Below, in pieces: positions 16,120 through 25,619 of a stretch of DNA of 64,000 bases. The DNA lies in assembly GCF_018885305.1 (NCBI RefSeq), contig NZ_CP076544.1, positions 744,001 through 808,000 of the forward strand, given 5' to 3'. The notes beneath the pieces were generated by a model. The model saw only the letters and a program-made list of their open reading frames with translations. It did not search any database and was not told the origin of the DNA. Source of the stretch: Curtobacterium sp. L6-1 (lineage in GTDB: Bacteria > Actinomycetota > Actinomycetes > Actinomycetales > Microbacteriaceae). The stretch's first letter is position 1, and each line of letters starts with the position of its first letter. Both the position numbers and the translations under genes were made by a program.

Positions 16120-18393
16120 GTGGCCACCTCCAGCACCGACGCCGCTCCGACCGCCCCGGACACGCCCGGCGACACGACCCCTGCCGACGTGCAGTGGGGC
16201 CCGGCGCCGCTCGACGTCCGGCTGGCCAACGTCCTCGGCGGCCGGACCGCGAAGGCGCTCGAGAAGGCCTTCGGGTACCGCACGGTGGGGGAGTTCCTCG
16301 AGCACGCGCCGCGCCGGTACGCCGAGCGCGGGGCACTGACGGCCCTCGACTCGCTCGCGATCGGGGAACCGGTGACGATCGTCGCCGAGGTGGTCGAGGT
16401 CCGTGAGCGCACGATGCGTGCCCGCCGCGGATCGATCCTCGAGGCCAAGATCGGCGACGGCAAGGGGCTGCTGACCCTGACGTTCTTCAACCAGGGGTGG
16501 CGCACGAAGGACCTCGTGCCGGGCGCCCGCGGGATCTTCGCCGGCAAGGTCGGCGACTACCGGGGTGCCCGGCAGCTGGCCCACCCCGACTACGAGCTGT
16601 TCGACCGCGACGACCCGCGCGCGACGGCGGACCCCGGATCCGACGAGGCACTCCGGTGGTCGCGGCAGCCGATCCCGATCTACCCCGCCACGGCCTCGCT
16701 GTCCTCGTGGCAGATCGCCAAGGCGATGGCGGTCGTCCTCGACACGCTGCCCGACGTGGCCGACCCGATCCCCGCCTCCGCCCGGACGCGGCTCGACCTC
16801 GTGCCGTTCCGCCGCGCGCTCGAACTGCTGCACCGTCCCGAGAAGGTGGCGGACTTCAAGCGCGCGCAGGACGCACTTCGCTACCGCGAGGCCTTCGTGC
16901 TGCAGACCGCCCTGGTGCAGCGGCGGATCGCGGCCCGGGCGACGGCGTCCGTGGCCCGGGTCGCCGCGCCCGGCGGGATCCTCGAACGGTTCGACGCCAC
17001 CCTGCCCTTCACCCTGACCGACGACCAGCGTGCGGTGGGGGCGGAGATCGCGCAGGACGTGGCGGGCACGTGGCCCATGCACCGACTCGTGCAGGGCGAG
17101 GTGGGTTCCGGCAAGACCCTCGTCGCGATCCGGGCGATGCTCACCGTGGCCGAGTCGGGCGGCCAGTCCGCGCTGATCGCCCCGACCGAGGTCCTGGCGG
17201 CGCAGCACCTGCGGTCGATCGTGAAGTTCCTCGGACCCGACCTGGCCGCGGAGCTCCGCCCGGTGATCCTGACCGGGTCGCAGTCCACCGACGAACGACG
17301 GCGGGCGCTGCTCGCGGCGGCCTCCGGTGGGTCACGGCTCGTCGTCGGCACGCACGCACTGCTCGGCGACCGCGTCGACTTCGCCGAGCTCGGCCTGGTC
17401 GTCGTCGACGAACAGCACCGGTTCGGCGTCGAACAGCGCGAGGCGCTCCGCACGAAGGGCGCGACCCCGCCGCACGTGCTCGTGCTCACCGCGACGCCGA
17501 TCCCGCGCACGGTCGCGATGACGGTGTTCGGCGACCTCGACGTGTCGACCATCTCGGGCATGCCGTCCGGACGCGCCGGCGTCGAGACGTTCACCGTCGG
17601 ACTCGCGGAGCACCCGGGCTGGGAGTCGCGCATCTGGTCGCGCATGGCCGAGGAGCTCGGCCAGGGCCGGCAGGCGTTCGTCGTGTGCCCGGCGATCGAC
17701 GACGCCCACGGCGAGGACGACGGTGCGCCCGGCGCCGACGACACCGCCGCGGCCGAGGACGGGGACGTTCCGGCCCGGAAGCCCGCGACGGTCCTCGCCA
17801 CCGCCGAGCGGATGCGGACGATGCCGGTGCTCGCCGACCGGCGCGTCGAGGTCCTGCACGGCCGCATGACGGCGGAGGAGAAGGACCGCGTGATGACGTC
17901 CTTCGCCGACGGCGCGGTCGACGTACTCGTCGCCACGACGGTCATCGAGGTCGGCGTCGACGTGCCGAACGCGTCGATGATGGCGGTGCTGGACGCGGAC
18001 CGGTTCGGTGTCTCCCAGCTCCACCAGCTGCGCGGGCGCATCGGCCGCGGCCAGTACGCGGGCGTGTGCCTCCTCGTGACCCACGCCGAGGCCGAGACCG
18101 TGTCCCGCGAGCGGGTCGACGCGGTGGCGGCGTCGGACGACGGCTTCGAGCTCGCCCGGGTCGACCTCGAACTCCGGCGCGAGGGCGACGTGCTCGGCGA
18201 ACGGCAGTCGGGCGGTCGGTCGTCCCTCACGCTGCTGCGCGTCGTCCAGCACGCCGACGTGATCGTGGACGCGCGACAGGAAGCCGAACGGGTCCTCGAG
18301 CACGACCCGGACCTCTCCGGCAGCCCCGAGCTCCGGGACGCGCTGGCCCGTCGCCTCGACGAGTCCGACGCCGCCTTCCTGGGCAAGAACTAG
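16120..18393 (+). CDS. recG: ATP-dependent DNA helicase RecG
   Basis: Remodels stalled replication forks and branched DNA. 757 residues: N-terminal wedge/OB domain (about 60-210), then superfamily-2 helicase motor. Walker A is EVGSGKT (about 328-334), the DEQHRFG box is near residue 430, motif III is TATPIPRT, and the C-terminal helicase part has LHGRM and [13 protein letters not shown]. Between VCPAIDD and VLATAERM there is an acidic insertion (about residues 528-553, rich in Glu/Asp/Gly/Ala) not found in typical RecG. GTG start with no leader. Confidence 0.95.
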   Translation: MATSSTDAAPTAPDTPGDTTPADVQWGPAPLDVRLANVLGGRTAKALEKAFGYRTVGEFLEHAPRRYAERGALTALDSLAIGEPVTIVAEVVEVRERTMRARRGSILEAKIGDGKGLLTLTFFNQGWRTKDLVPGARGIFAGKVGDYRGARQLAHPDYELFDRDDPRATADPGSDEALRWSRQPIPIYPATASLSSWQIAKAMAVVLDTLPDVADPIPASARTRLDLVPFRRALELLHRPEKVADFKRAQDALRYREAFVLQTALVQRRIAARATASVARVAAPGGILERFDATLPFTLTDDQRAVGAEIAQDVAGTWPMHRLVQGEVGSGKTLVAIRAMLTVAESGGQSALIAPTEVLAAQHLRSIVKFLGPDLAAELRPVILTGSQSTDERRRALLAAASGGSRLVVGTHALLGDRVDFAELGLVVVDEQHRFGVEQREALRTKGATPPHVLVLTATPIPRTVAMTVFGDLDVSTISGMPSGRAGVETFTVGLAEHPGWESRIWSRMAEELGQGRQAFVVCPAIDDAHGEDDGAPGADDTAAAEDGDVPARKPATVLATAERMRTMPVLADRRVEVLHGRMTAEEKDRVMTSFADGAVDVLVATTVIEVGVDVPNASMMAVLDADRFGVSQLHQLRGRIGRGQYAGVCLLVTHAEAETVSRERVDAVAASDDGFELARVDLELRREGDVLGERQSGGRSSLTLLRVVQHADVIVDARQEAERVLEHDPDLSGSPELRDALARRLDESDAAFLGKN

Positions 18394-18417
18394 CGCCGCG
18401 CCGCCGGACGGTCCCGG

Positions 18418-18423
18418 TAGGGT
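18418..18423 (+). promoter_or_regulatory. -10 hexamer of coaD (leaderless)
   Basis: TAGGGT, 7 nt before the coaD ATG. Confidence 0.5.
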
Positions 18424-18430
18424 CGCAGCC

Positions 18431-18919
18431 ATGCCGAAGATCGCCGTCGTGCCCGGTTCGTTCGATCCCGTCACCCTGGGGCACCTCGACGTCATCGCCC
18501 GTGCCGCCGAGCTCTTCGACGAGGTCCACGTCCTCGTCGTGCACAACCCCGACAAGCAGACGGCCATGTTCGACGCCGCACGGCGGGTCCGCATGATCGA
18601 GGAGTCCCTCGTCGAGGTCGGCGTGCCCGGACGGGTCGTCGTGGGCGAGTGGACCGCGGGGCTGCTGGTCGACTACTGCCGGCAGGTCGGGTCGACCATC
18701 CTGGTCAAGGGCGTGCGGTCGGGGGAGGACGTCGCGTACGAGACGCCCATGGCGATCATGAACCGGCACCTCGCGGGCGTCGAGACGGTGTTCCTCCTGC
18801 CGGACGCCGCACGGGCGCACGTGTCGAGCTCGCTCATCCGCCAGGTCTCGGCCCTGGGCGGGGACGTCACGCCGTACGTGCCGGCGACCGTGGCCCGCGC
18901 GCTCGCCGAACAGCGCTGA
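18431..18919 (+). CDS. coaD: Phosphopantetheine adenylyltransferase
   Basis: Makes dephospho-CoA from 4'-phosphopantetheine and ATP in coenzyme A synthesis. 162 residues. The nucleotidyltransferase signature is SFDPVTLGH, with the TxGH box at residues 15-18. The substrate-binding segment is [14 protein letters not shown], and [17 protein letters not shown] is the second ATP motif (ISSTxVR type). No ribosome site; a -10-like TAGGGT directly precedes the ATG. Confidence 0.96.
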   Translation: MPKIAVVPGSFDPVTLGHLDVIARAAELFDEVHVLVVHNPDKQTAMFDAARRVRMIEESLVEVGVPGRVVVGEWTAGLLVDYCRQVGSTILVKGVRSGEDVAYETPMAIMNRHLAGVETVFLLPDAARAHVSSSLIRQVSALGGDVTPYVPATVARALAEQR

Positions 18920-18976
18920 GGGCCGCGACCGGTCCGCGACACGCGTCGGGTGCTCGACTCCCCGGCCCGGGCGCGC

Positions 18977-18982
18977 TAGGCT
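18977..18982 (+). promoter_or_regulatory. -10 hexamer of the DUF177 gene (leaderless)
   Basis: TAGGCT, 8 nt before the GTG at 18991. Confidence 0.5.
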
Positions 18983-18990
18983 GGTTGATC

Positions 18991-19581
18991 GTGTCTTCCT
19001 CCGTGAACAGCCCCTACGCCCTGCGTGTGCGTGACCTCGCGCACCGGCCGGGCGACATGCGCGAGGTCTCGCTCGACATCACGGTGCCCAGCACCCTCGG
19101 CGCCGGTCTCATCGCCGTGCGCGAGGGTGACCAGATGCACCTCGACGTGAAGCTCGAGGGCCTGCACGAGGGCGTCCTGGTCTCCGGACACGCTCGGGCC
19201 GAGGCGACGGGGGAGTGCTCGCGCTGCCTCATCGACATCAGCGAGCTCGTCGAGGTCGAATTCGCGGAACTGTTCGCGTATGATGCCTCGGAGGAATTCG
19301 ACTACCAGGTTCACGACGACCACGTGGATTGTGAACCGGTCGTCCGAGACGCGGTGGTGCTGTCGCTGCCGTTCCAGCCGGTCTGCCGACCGGACTGCCC
19401 AGGACTCGACCCGGTGACGGGTGAGCGTCTGGCGGACGTCGGCGAACGGCCGGCACCGTCGGTCACCGATCCCCGTTGGGCTGCGCTCGGCGGGATCCAG
19501 TTCGACAGCAGCGAGCACCAGAACACCTCTGACCAGACCTCCGTGGACGAGCAGCGAGCACCGGCCGACCAGGCCGAGTGA
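18991..19581 (+). CDS. DUF177 (YceD-like) protein
   Basis: 196 residues. Family members precede rpmF in most bacteria and are linked to 23S rRNA or ribosome maturation in bacteria and chloroplasts; a precise role here is inferred. Central pairs CSRC (about residues 72-75) and CRPDC (about 132-136) form the zinc-ribbon-like site. GTG start. The last 25 residues are polar. The next gene, rpmF, follows after 47 bp with its own ribosome site, so the two are likely co-transcribed. Confidence 0.9.
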   Translation: MSSSVNSPYALRVRDLAHRPGDMREVSLDITVPSTLGAGLIAVREGDQMHLDVKLEGLHEGVLVSGHARAEATGECSRCLIDISELVEVEFAELFAYDASEEFDYQVHDDHVDCEPVVRDAVVLSLPFQPVCRPDCPGLDPVTGERLADVGERPAPSVTDPRWAALGGIQFDSSEHQNTSDQTSVDEQRAPADQAE

Positions 19582-19628
19582 CCGCCACCGCCCACGACTG
19601 ACCACCGACCAACCGAAAGAGAACCACC

Positions 19629-19832
19629 ATGGCCGTTCCCAAGCGCAAGCAGTCCCGTGCCAACACGCACGCCCGTCGTTCGCAGTGGAAGGCCGCGCCG
19701 GTCCAGCTCGTGAAGACGATCGAGAACGGCAAGGTCACTTACAGCCTCCCGCACCGCGCGAAGGTCGTCGAGGACTCCGCCGGCACGCCCCTGTACATGG
19801 AGTACAAGGGCCGCAAGGTCGCCGACGTCTGA
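19629..19832 (+). CDS. rpmF: 50S ribosomal protein L32
   Basis: 67 residues beginning [20 protein letters not shown], the invariant L32 N-terminus. It lacks the four zinc Cys residues of the C+ type (there is no Cys in the protein), so it is the zinc-free form. Ribosome site AAAGAGAA upstream. Between the DUF177 gene and rnc, the classic order. Confidence 0.97.
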   Translation: MAVPKRKQSRANTHARRSQWKAAPVQLVKTIENGKVTYSLPHRAKVVEDSAGTPLYMEYKGRKVADV

Positions 19833-19845
19833 TCGGACACTGCAC

Positions 19846-20577
19846 ATGACTGCGACGTCCGGCGCCGCGGGGTCCCGCCCCGTGGGGTCGGACGTCGTTC
19901 GTCTGCGCGACCTCCTCGGTGTCCCGGTGGAGCTGGAACTCCTCCAGCTCGCCCTCACCCACCGCTCCTACGCCTACGAGCACGGCGGCATCCGGCACAA
20001 CGAGCGCCTCGAGTTCCTCGGCGACTCGATCCTCGGCCAGGCCGTGACGGTCAAGCTCTTCCGGGACTACCCGGAGCTCGACGAGGGTGAGCTCGCCAAG
20101 CGGCGCGCCAGCCTGGTGTCGACGGTCGCCCTCGCCGAGATCGGGCGGAACATCGGCCTCGGCGCCTACCTCCGGCTCGGCAAGGGCGAGGAGCAGACCG
20201 GCGGTCGCGACAAGTCGTCGATCCTGGCCGACACCGTCGAGGCCGTGATCGGTGCGACGTACCTGTCCGCCGGCCCGGACGCAGCCACCGACCTCGTGCT
20301 GCGCCTCGTCGCACCGCTGTTGGTGGACCCGGCGCGCTTCGGTGCGGCCATGGACCCGAAGACCAGCCTGCAGGAGCTGGCGTCCTCGCTGTCCCTCGGC
20401 AACCCGGCCTACCGGATCACCGAAGAGGGACCGGACCACGACAAGACCTTCCACGCGACGGTCGTGCTGCAGGGCGAGGACGTCGCCACCGGCACCGGGA
20501 CGAGCAAGAAGACCGCCGAGATGTCCGCGGCGCTCGACGCCTGGACCCGGCTGTCCGGACGCACCACCGAGGCCTGA
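19846..20577 (+). CDS. rnc: Ribonuclease III
   Basis: Double-strand-specific RNase that processes rRNA precursors and other structured RNAs. 243 residues. The catalytic signature NERLEFLGDS is at residues 52-61, and the second acidic cluster is in DTVEAVIGATYLSAG. The C-terminal double-stranded RNA-binding domain runs from about residue 165 (PKTSLQELAS) to the end (GTGTSKKTAEMSAAL). Starts 13 bp after rpmF, and mutM follows after 4 bp. Confidence 0.96.
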   Translation: MTATSGAAGSRPVGSDVVRLRDLLGVPVELELLQLALTHRSYAYEHGGIRHNERLEFLGDSILGQAVTVKLFRDYPELDEGELAKRRASLVSTVALAEIGRNIGLGAYLRLGKGEEQTGGRDKSSILADTVEAVIGATYLSAGPDAATDLVLRLVAPLLVDPARFGAAMDPKTSLQELASSLSLGNPAYRITEEGPDHDKTFHATVVLQGEDVATGTGTSKKTAEMSAALDAWTRLSGRTTEA

Positions 20578-20581
20578 CCGG

Positions 20582-21673
20582 GTGCCCGAACTCCCCGAGG
20601 TCGAGGTCGTCCGCGCGGGCCTCGAACCGGCCGTCACCGGCGCGACGATCCTGGCGGTCTACGTCCTCGACGAGCGCGCCCTCACCCGGCACGACGGTCC
20701 CGCCGAGGACTTCGCTCACCGTCTGACCGGTCGGACCGTGTCCGCCGCCGTCCGCCGTGGCAAGTTCATGTGGTTCCCGCTCGGACCTGCCACCGACGGC
20801 ACGCATCCGCACGACCCGCACCCGCACGACCCGCAGCAGGCCGACCCGCACGGCACGCGCCCGTCCGTCCCGCACCCGCAGGTGCCGCAGCAGGCCGACC
20901 CGCACCCTGCTGTCGACGACGCCCGCCCCGAGGCACTCGTCGCGCACCTCGGCATGAGCGGCCAGATCCTCCTCGGCCGCGACCGCCCGGCCGCCCGGCA
21001 CCGTCGCATCGTCCTCGACGTGCAACCCCGCGGCACGGACCGTGACGGTGCACCCGAGCCGCCCGTCCAGCTCGAGTTCGTCGACCAGCGCACGTTCGGC
21101 TCGATGGCGATCGACCGGATGCTGCCCACCGTCGACGGCGCGCCGGCCGGATCCGCCGGAGCGATCGACGTCGCCGACCCGGACGCCGCGTGGCGCCGGA
21201 CGATCCCGTTCCAGGTGTCGCACATCGCCCGCGACCCGCTCGACCCGGCGTTCGACGACGACCGCTTCATCGCGGCCGCCCGGAAGCGCTCGAGCGGCAT
21301 CAAGCGGGTCCTCCTCGACCAGGGCGTCGTCAGCGGCATCGGGAACATCTACGCCGACGAGTCGCTGTGGGCGGCGCGCCTGCACTTCGACCGACCGGCG
21401 GACCGGCTGCCCCGGGCGACGCTGCGGCTGCTCCTCGACGAGGTCCGCGCGGTGCTGCGCCGTGCCCTCGACGACGGCGGCACGAGCTTCGACGCGCAGT
21501 ACGTCAACGTGAACGGGCAGTCCGGCTACTTCTCGCAGCGCCTCGCCGTGTACGGACAGCAGGGGAAGCCGTGCCCCCGCTGCGGGACCCCGATCGTCCG
21601 CGAGGCCTTCATGAACCGGTCGAGCCACCGCTGCCCCGTGTGCCAGCCCGCCCCGCGGGTCCGGCTGCGTTAG
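20582..21673 (+). CDS. mutM: Formamidopyrimidine-DNA glycosylase with an internal His/Pro-rich insertion
   Basis: Base-excision glycosylase/AP lyase removing oxidised purines. The catalytic N-terminal PELPEVE follows the initiator Met. Conserved Lys61 is in RRGKF, the H2TH DNA-binding region contains QGVVSGIGNIYADE, and the C-terminal zinc finger is CPRCGTPIV...HRCPVC. At 363 residues it is longer than the usual 270-300: residues about 69-116 are a repetitive His/Asp/Pro/Gln stretch containing two QQADPH units. A shorter Ala/Gly-rich loop lies near residue 190. GTG start 4 bp after rnc. Confidence 0.95.
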   Translation: MPELPEVEVVRAGLEPAVTGATILAVYVLDERALTRHDGPAEDFAHRLTGRTVSAAVRRGKFMWFPLGPATDGTHPHDPHPHDPQQADPHGTRPSVPHPQVPQQADPHPAVDDARPEALVAHLGMSGQILLGRDRPAARHRRIVLDVQPRGTDRDGAPEPPVQLEFVDQRTFGSMAIDRMLPTVDGAPAGSAGAIDVADPDAAWRRTIPFQVSHIARDPLDPAFDDDRFIAAARKRSSGIKRVLLDQGVVSGIGNIYADESLWAARLHFDRPADRLPRATLRLLLDEVRAVLRRALDDGGTSFDAQYVNVNGQSGYFSQRLAVYGQQGKPCPRCGTPIVREAFMNRSSHRCPVCQPAPRVRLR

Positions 21674-21713
21674 CCTGCCCCCAGCAGCGCGCGAGCAGCC
21701 CACCGGAGACCGC

Positions 21714-24700
21714 ATGTACCTGAAGAGCCTGACCCTCAAGGGGTTCAAGTCCTTCGCGCAGCCGACGACGTTCGCGTTCGAGCCGGGGGTGAGCTGCATC
21801 GTGGGCCCGAACGGCTCCGGCAAGTCGAACGTCGTCGACGCCCTGGCCTGGGTGATGGGGGAGCAGGGGGCGAAGACCCTCCGCGGCGGCAAGATGGAGG
21901 ACGTCATCTTCGCTGGCACCGCCACGCGCGGCCCGCTCGGTCGCGCGCAGGTGACGCTGACGATCGACAACGCCGACGGTCTGCTGCCGATCGAGTACGC
22001 CGAGGTCACGATCTCCCGCACGCTGTTCCGTAACGGCGGCAGCGAGTACGCCATCAACGGCGAGAACTGTCGGCTGCTCGACGTGCAGGAGCTGCTGAGC
22101 GACACCGGGCTCGGGCGCGAGATGCACGTCATCGTCGGCCAGGGGCAGCTCGACAAGGTCCTGCACGCGACCCCCGAGGACCGGCGCGGGTTCATCGAGG
22201 AGGCCGCGGGCATCCTCAAGCACCGGCGGCGCAAGGAGAAGACCCTCCGCAAGCTCGACGCGATGCAGACGAACCTGACGCGGCTGTCGGACCTGGCCGG
22301 CGAGATCCGTCGGCAGCTCAAACCCCTGGGACGGCAGGCCGAGGTGGCCCGGCGCGCGCAGTCCGTCGCCGCCGTCGCCCGTGACGCCAAGGCGCGCCTG
22401 CTCGCCGACGACGTGGTCCGGCTCCGTCGCGAGCTCCGCTACCACCTCGAGGTCGAGACCGGCCGCAAGTCCGAGCGGATCGTCCTGCAGGAGCGTCTCG
22501 AGCAGACCCGGCAGCGGCAGCAGCACGTGGAGCAGAGCATGGTCGGCGACGACGTCGACCGTGCCCGGACGGTCGTGCACCGGCTGGAGAGCGTGCAGGA
22601 ACGCCTGCGCGGGCTCTCGATGCTCGCCAACCAGCGGCTCATGTTCCTCGCGCAGCAGGCCGAGGCACCCCAGCAGGGTCCGACGATCACCCCCGAGCGG
22701 GTCGCGGCCACCCGCGCCGAGGCCGACCGACTCGACGTCCGCGCGCGCGAGACGAGCGGCGGCGCGGCAGCCGTCGCCGAACGGGTGCGCGCCGCCCGGG
22801 CAGCGCTCGACGCACTCGACGAGGGGATCGCCGCACAGGCCGCCCTCGTGGCGCAGCACGACCTGGACGGCCAGCGCCTCGCGAGCGCCGTCGAGGTCGC
22901 GCGCTCGAAGCGCTCCGGCGCGGTCGCCGACCGGGAGCGTCGGGAGCGCGCACTCACCGAGGCCGTCGCCCGGGCCGAGCAGGCCGCCGCGGCGCTCGAG
23001 GACCTCGGACGGGATCCGGCCCTGGACGCCGACGAGGACGCCCTCGCCGCGACCCTCGTCGCCGCACGCGAGCGGCTCGACCTGGCGCAGACCGACCGGG
23101 ACGGCCACCGCGACCGACTGCACGCGGTCGAGCGGGAGCGGGACGCGCTCGACGCCCGGATCGCGGCCCTCGCGCTGTCGATCGACGTCCGGGACGGATC
23201 ACAGGCGGTCATCGACGCGGGACGGCCCGGGATCGACGGCCGGCTCGCGGACCGGCTCACCGTCACCCCGGGCGCCGAGGCAGCGGTCGCCGCCGCGCTC
23301 GGAGCGCTCGCGGACGCCGTCCTGGCCGCCGACCGCCCGTCCGCCCTCGACGCCGTCGGGCACGCGCGGACCGCCGACCTCGGTCGCATCGACGTCGTCG
23401 TCGCCGACGTCGCAGGCGGCGGGTCCCGGCTGCCGGCGACCCTGCCACCGCACGTCCGACCGGCACTCGACCTGGTCGACGGTCCGGCCGCCCTCACCGC
23501 ACTCCTCGCCGACACGCTCGTCGCCGACACAGACGACGTCGACCTGGAGGCGGTGCTCACCGCCGCCCCGCACGCCACGGTGGTCACGCCCTCCGGCGAC
23601 CTGGTGGGCGCTGCCCGCGTGACGGGCGGCGGGGAACGGACGACATCCCGCATCGAGCTGGTGGCCGACCGCGACGCCGCGGTGACGCGACGGGAGACCG
23701 TCGCGACCGAGGCGGAGGACGCGGCCACGGGCCTCCAGGCCGCGCGCACCGCGGTGGAGACCGCCCGTCGTGCCGTGGACGAGGCGGACCGGGCCGCCCG
23801 CGAGCACGCCCGCGCGACCGCGGAGTACGACCGGACGAGCGCCTCCGCCCGGGCCCGGGCCGAGAACACGGTGGCCGAGGTCGACCGGTTGCGCGCGGCC
23901 CTGGCCGAGACGGACGGCGTGACGGCGACGACCGAGGCTGCCCTCGCCGACGCCGAGGCGGCGCACCGGGCGTTCACGGAGCAGCCGAAGCCGGTCGTCG
24001 ACGCGTCGGCACGTCCGGCGGCGCAGGAGGCGGTCGACGCGGCCCGCGCCGAGGAGATCGAGCACCGGATCCAGGTCGAGACGGCTCGGGAGCGTGCACG
24101 GGCGGAGCGGCGGCGTGCGGACCAGTTGGAGCGACAGCTCGAGGCGGAACGCGCGGCCGCCGAGGAGGCCGCCCGGTTGGCGGTGATCCGGCGCGGGCAG
24201 ATCGCCTCGGCGGAGGGGGTGCTCGCCGACCTGCCGGTGGTGCTAGCCGCCGTCGACCGCTCGCTGGCCGAGGCCCGCGTGCAACTGGCGACCGAGGAGT
24301 CCGAGCGGTCCAAGCGCAACACGGAGCTGCAGGTGATCCGCACCGAGGAGCGCGAGCTCCGCGACCGGCTGCAGACCATCACGGACGGTGTGCACTCGCT
24401 CGAGATGGAGATCTACGAGAAGCGACTGCACGTGTCGAGCGTCCTCGACCGGGCGCAGAGCGAGCTCGGGTTGGGGGAGGCGGTCCTCGTCGCCGAGTAC
24501 GGCCCGGACGTCCCCGTCCCGGTCGACGTCCTGGTGGACCCGCGGGTGCTCGCGCGACGGCACCGGGCGGCGGCACGCGCGGCGGCCGGAGCGGCCGCGG
24601 CTGCCGCGGGGGATGCTGCGGACGCCGACGCTGCGGACGCTCTGGAGGCGGAGGCGGAGACGGGGAGCACCGACGCAGCCGTGGCCGACGCGCCAGACGC

Positions 24701-25541
24701 ACCGGACGCACCGGACGGCACCGGGCCGGACGCCGAGCCCGACGGCGAGGTGCTCCTCGACGCCGGATCGACCCTGCCCGGCGGTGCCGTCCTGCCCGAG
24801 TACGAGGCACCCGAGGTCGACCCCGCCGACGTCCCGACCACCCCGTACGTCCGCGCCGAGCAGGAGCGTCGCCTGGCCGACGCCGAACGGGACCTCGGCC
24901 GGCTCGGCAAGGTGAACCCGCTCGCGCTCGAGGAGTTCCAGGCCCTCGAGCAGCGGCACGCGTTCCTGTCCGAGCAGCTCGACGACCTGCAGCGGACCCG
25001 GACCGACCTGATGACGATCATCGAGGAGCTCGACGGGAAGATGCAGACCATCTTCGCGTCGGCGTTCGAGGACACCCGGGCGGCGTTCGACGTGGTCTTC
25101 CCGATCCTGTTCCCCGGCGGTTCCGGGTCGATCGCCCTGACGAACCCCGACGACCTGCTCACCACGGGCATCGACGTGCAGGTGAAGCCGGCCGGCAAGA
25201 AGATCGACCGGCTGACGCTGCTGTCCGGCGGCGAGCGGTCCCTGGCGGCCGTGGCGCTGCTCGTCGCGATCTTCACCGCCCGCCCGAGCCCGTTCTACAT
25301 CATGGACGAGGTCGAGGCGGCGCTCGACGACGCGAACCTCGGCCGCCTGCTCACCGTGTTCGGCCGCCTGCAGGAGGCGTCGCAGCTCATCGTCATCACG
25401 CACCAGAAGCGGACGATGGAGATCGCGGACGCCCTGTACGGGGTGTCGATGCGGCAGGACGGCGTCTCGGCGGTCGTCGGGCAGCGGGTGCAGAGACCGC
25501 AGCCGGCACCGCCGGCCGAGGCGGAGGCCGCGGTCGCCTGA
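21714..25541 (+). CDS. smc: Chromosome partition protein SMC
   Basis: 1275-residue chromosome-organising ATPase. Walker A GPNGSGKS at residues 31-38; Q-loop region near MGEQGAKTLRGG; long coiled coil to about 480; hinge about 490-645; second coiled coil; signature LSGGERSL near residue 1170; Walker B FYIMDEVEAALDDAN near 1197. Between about residues 947 and 1041, in the returning arm close to the head, there is an Ala/Asp/Pro-rich low-complexity stretch with no coiled-coil character. ATG at 21714 after a normal leader; a possible -10 (TAGCCT) lies within the end of mutM. Confidence 0.96.
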   Translation: MYLKSLTLKGFKSFAQPTTFAFEPGVSCIVGPNGSGKSNVVDALAWVMGEQGAKTLRGGKMEDVIFAGTATRGPLGRAQVTLTIDNADGLLPIEYAEVTISRTLFRNGGSEYAINGENCRLLDVQELLSDTGLGREMHVIVGQGQLDKVLHATPEDRRGFIEEAAGILKHRRRKEKTLRKLDAMQTNLTRLSDLAGEIRRQLKPLGRQAEVARRAQSVAAVARDAKARLLADDVVRLRRELRYHLEVETGRKSERIVLQERLEQTRQRQQHVEQSMVGDDVDRARTVVHRLESVQERLRGLSMLANQRLMFLAQQAEAPQQGPTITPERVAATRAEADRLDVRARETSGGAAAVAERVRAARAALDALDEGIAAQAALVAQHDLDGQRLASAVEVARSKRSGAVADRERRERALTEAVARAEQAAAALEDLGRDPALDADEDALAATLVAARERLDLAQTDRDGHRDRLHAVERERDALDARIAALALSIDVRDGSQAVIDAGRPGIDGRLADRLTVTPGAEAAVAAALGALADAVLAADRPSALDAVGHARTADLGRIDVVVADVAGGGSRLPATLPPHVRPALDLVDGPAALTALLADTLVADTDDVDLEAVLTAAPHATVVTPSGDLVGAARVTGGGERTTSRIELVADRDAAVTRRETVATEAEDAATGLQAARTAVETARRAVDEADRAAREHARATAEYDRTSASARARAENTVAEVDRLRAALAETDGVTATTEAALADAEAAHRAFTEQPKPVVDASARPAAQEAVDAARAEEIEHRIQVETARERARAERRRADQLERQLEAERAAAEEAARLAVIRRGQIASAEGVLADLPVVLAAVDRSLAEARVQLATEESERSKRNTELQVIRTEERELRDRLQTITDGVHSLEMEIYEKRLHVSSVLDRAQSELGLGEAVLVAEYGPDVPVPVDVLVDPRVLARRHRAAARAAAGAAAAAAGDAADADAADALEAEAETGSTDAAVADAPDAPDAPDGTGPDAEPDGEVLLDAGSTLPGGAVLPEYEAPEVDPADVPTTPYVRAEQERRLADAERDLGRLGKVNPLALEEFQALEQRHAFLSEQLDDLQRTRTDLMTIIEELDGKMQTIFASAFEDTRAAFDVVFPILFPGGSGSIALTNPDDLLTTGIDVQVKPAGKKIDRLTLLSGGERSLAAVALLVAIFTARPSPFYIMDEVEAALDDANLGRLLTVFGRLQEASQLIVITHQKRTMEIADALYGVSMRQDGVSAVVGQRVQRPQPAPPAEAEAAVA

Positions 25542-25567
25542 CGGCCCCTGCCGGGACGGTCGGCGCA

Positions 25568-25613
25568 ACGGACGGGAGGCCCGGTACCAGCTGGTACCGG
25601 GCCTCCCGTCCGT
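25568..25613. terminator. Bidirectional terminator, GACGGGAGGC family (copy 1)
   Basis: A 46-bp perfect palindrome (23-bp arms) between the convergent smc and TerC genes, running ACGGACGGGAGGCCCGG to its complement around a central CAGCTG. Its inner 40 bp are identical to the palindrome at 34448-34487. Confidence 0.85.
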
Positions 25614-25619
25614 GACGCG

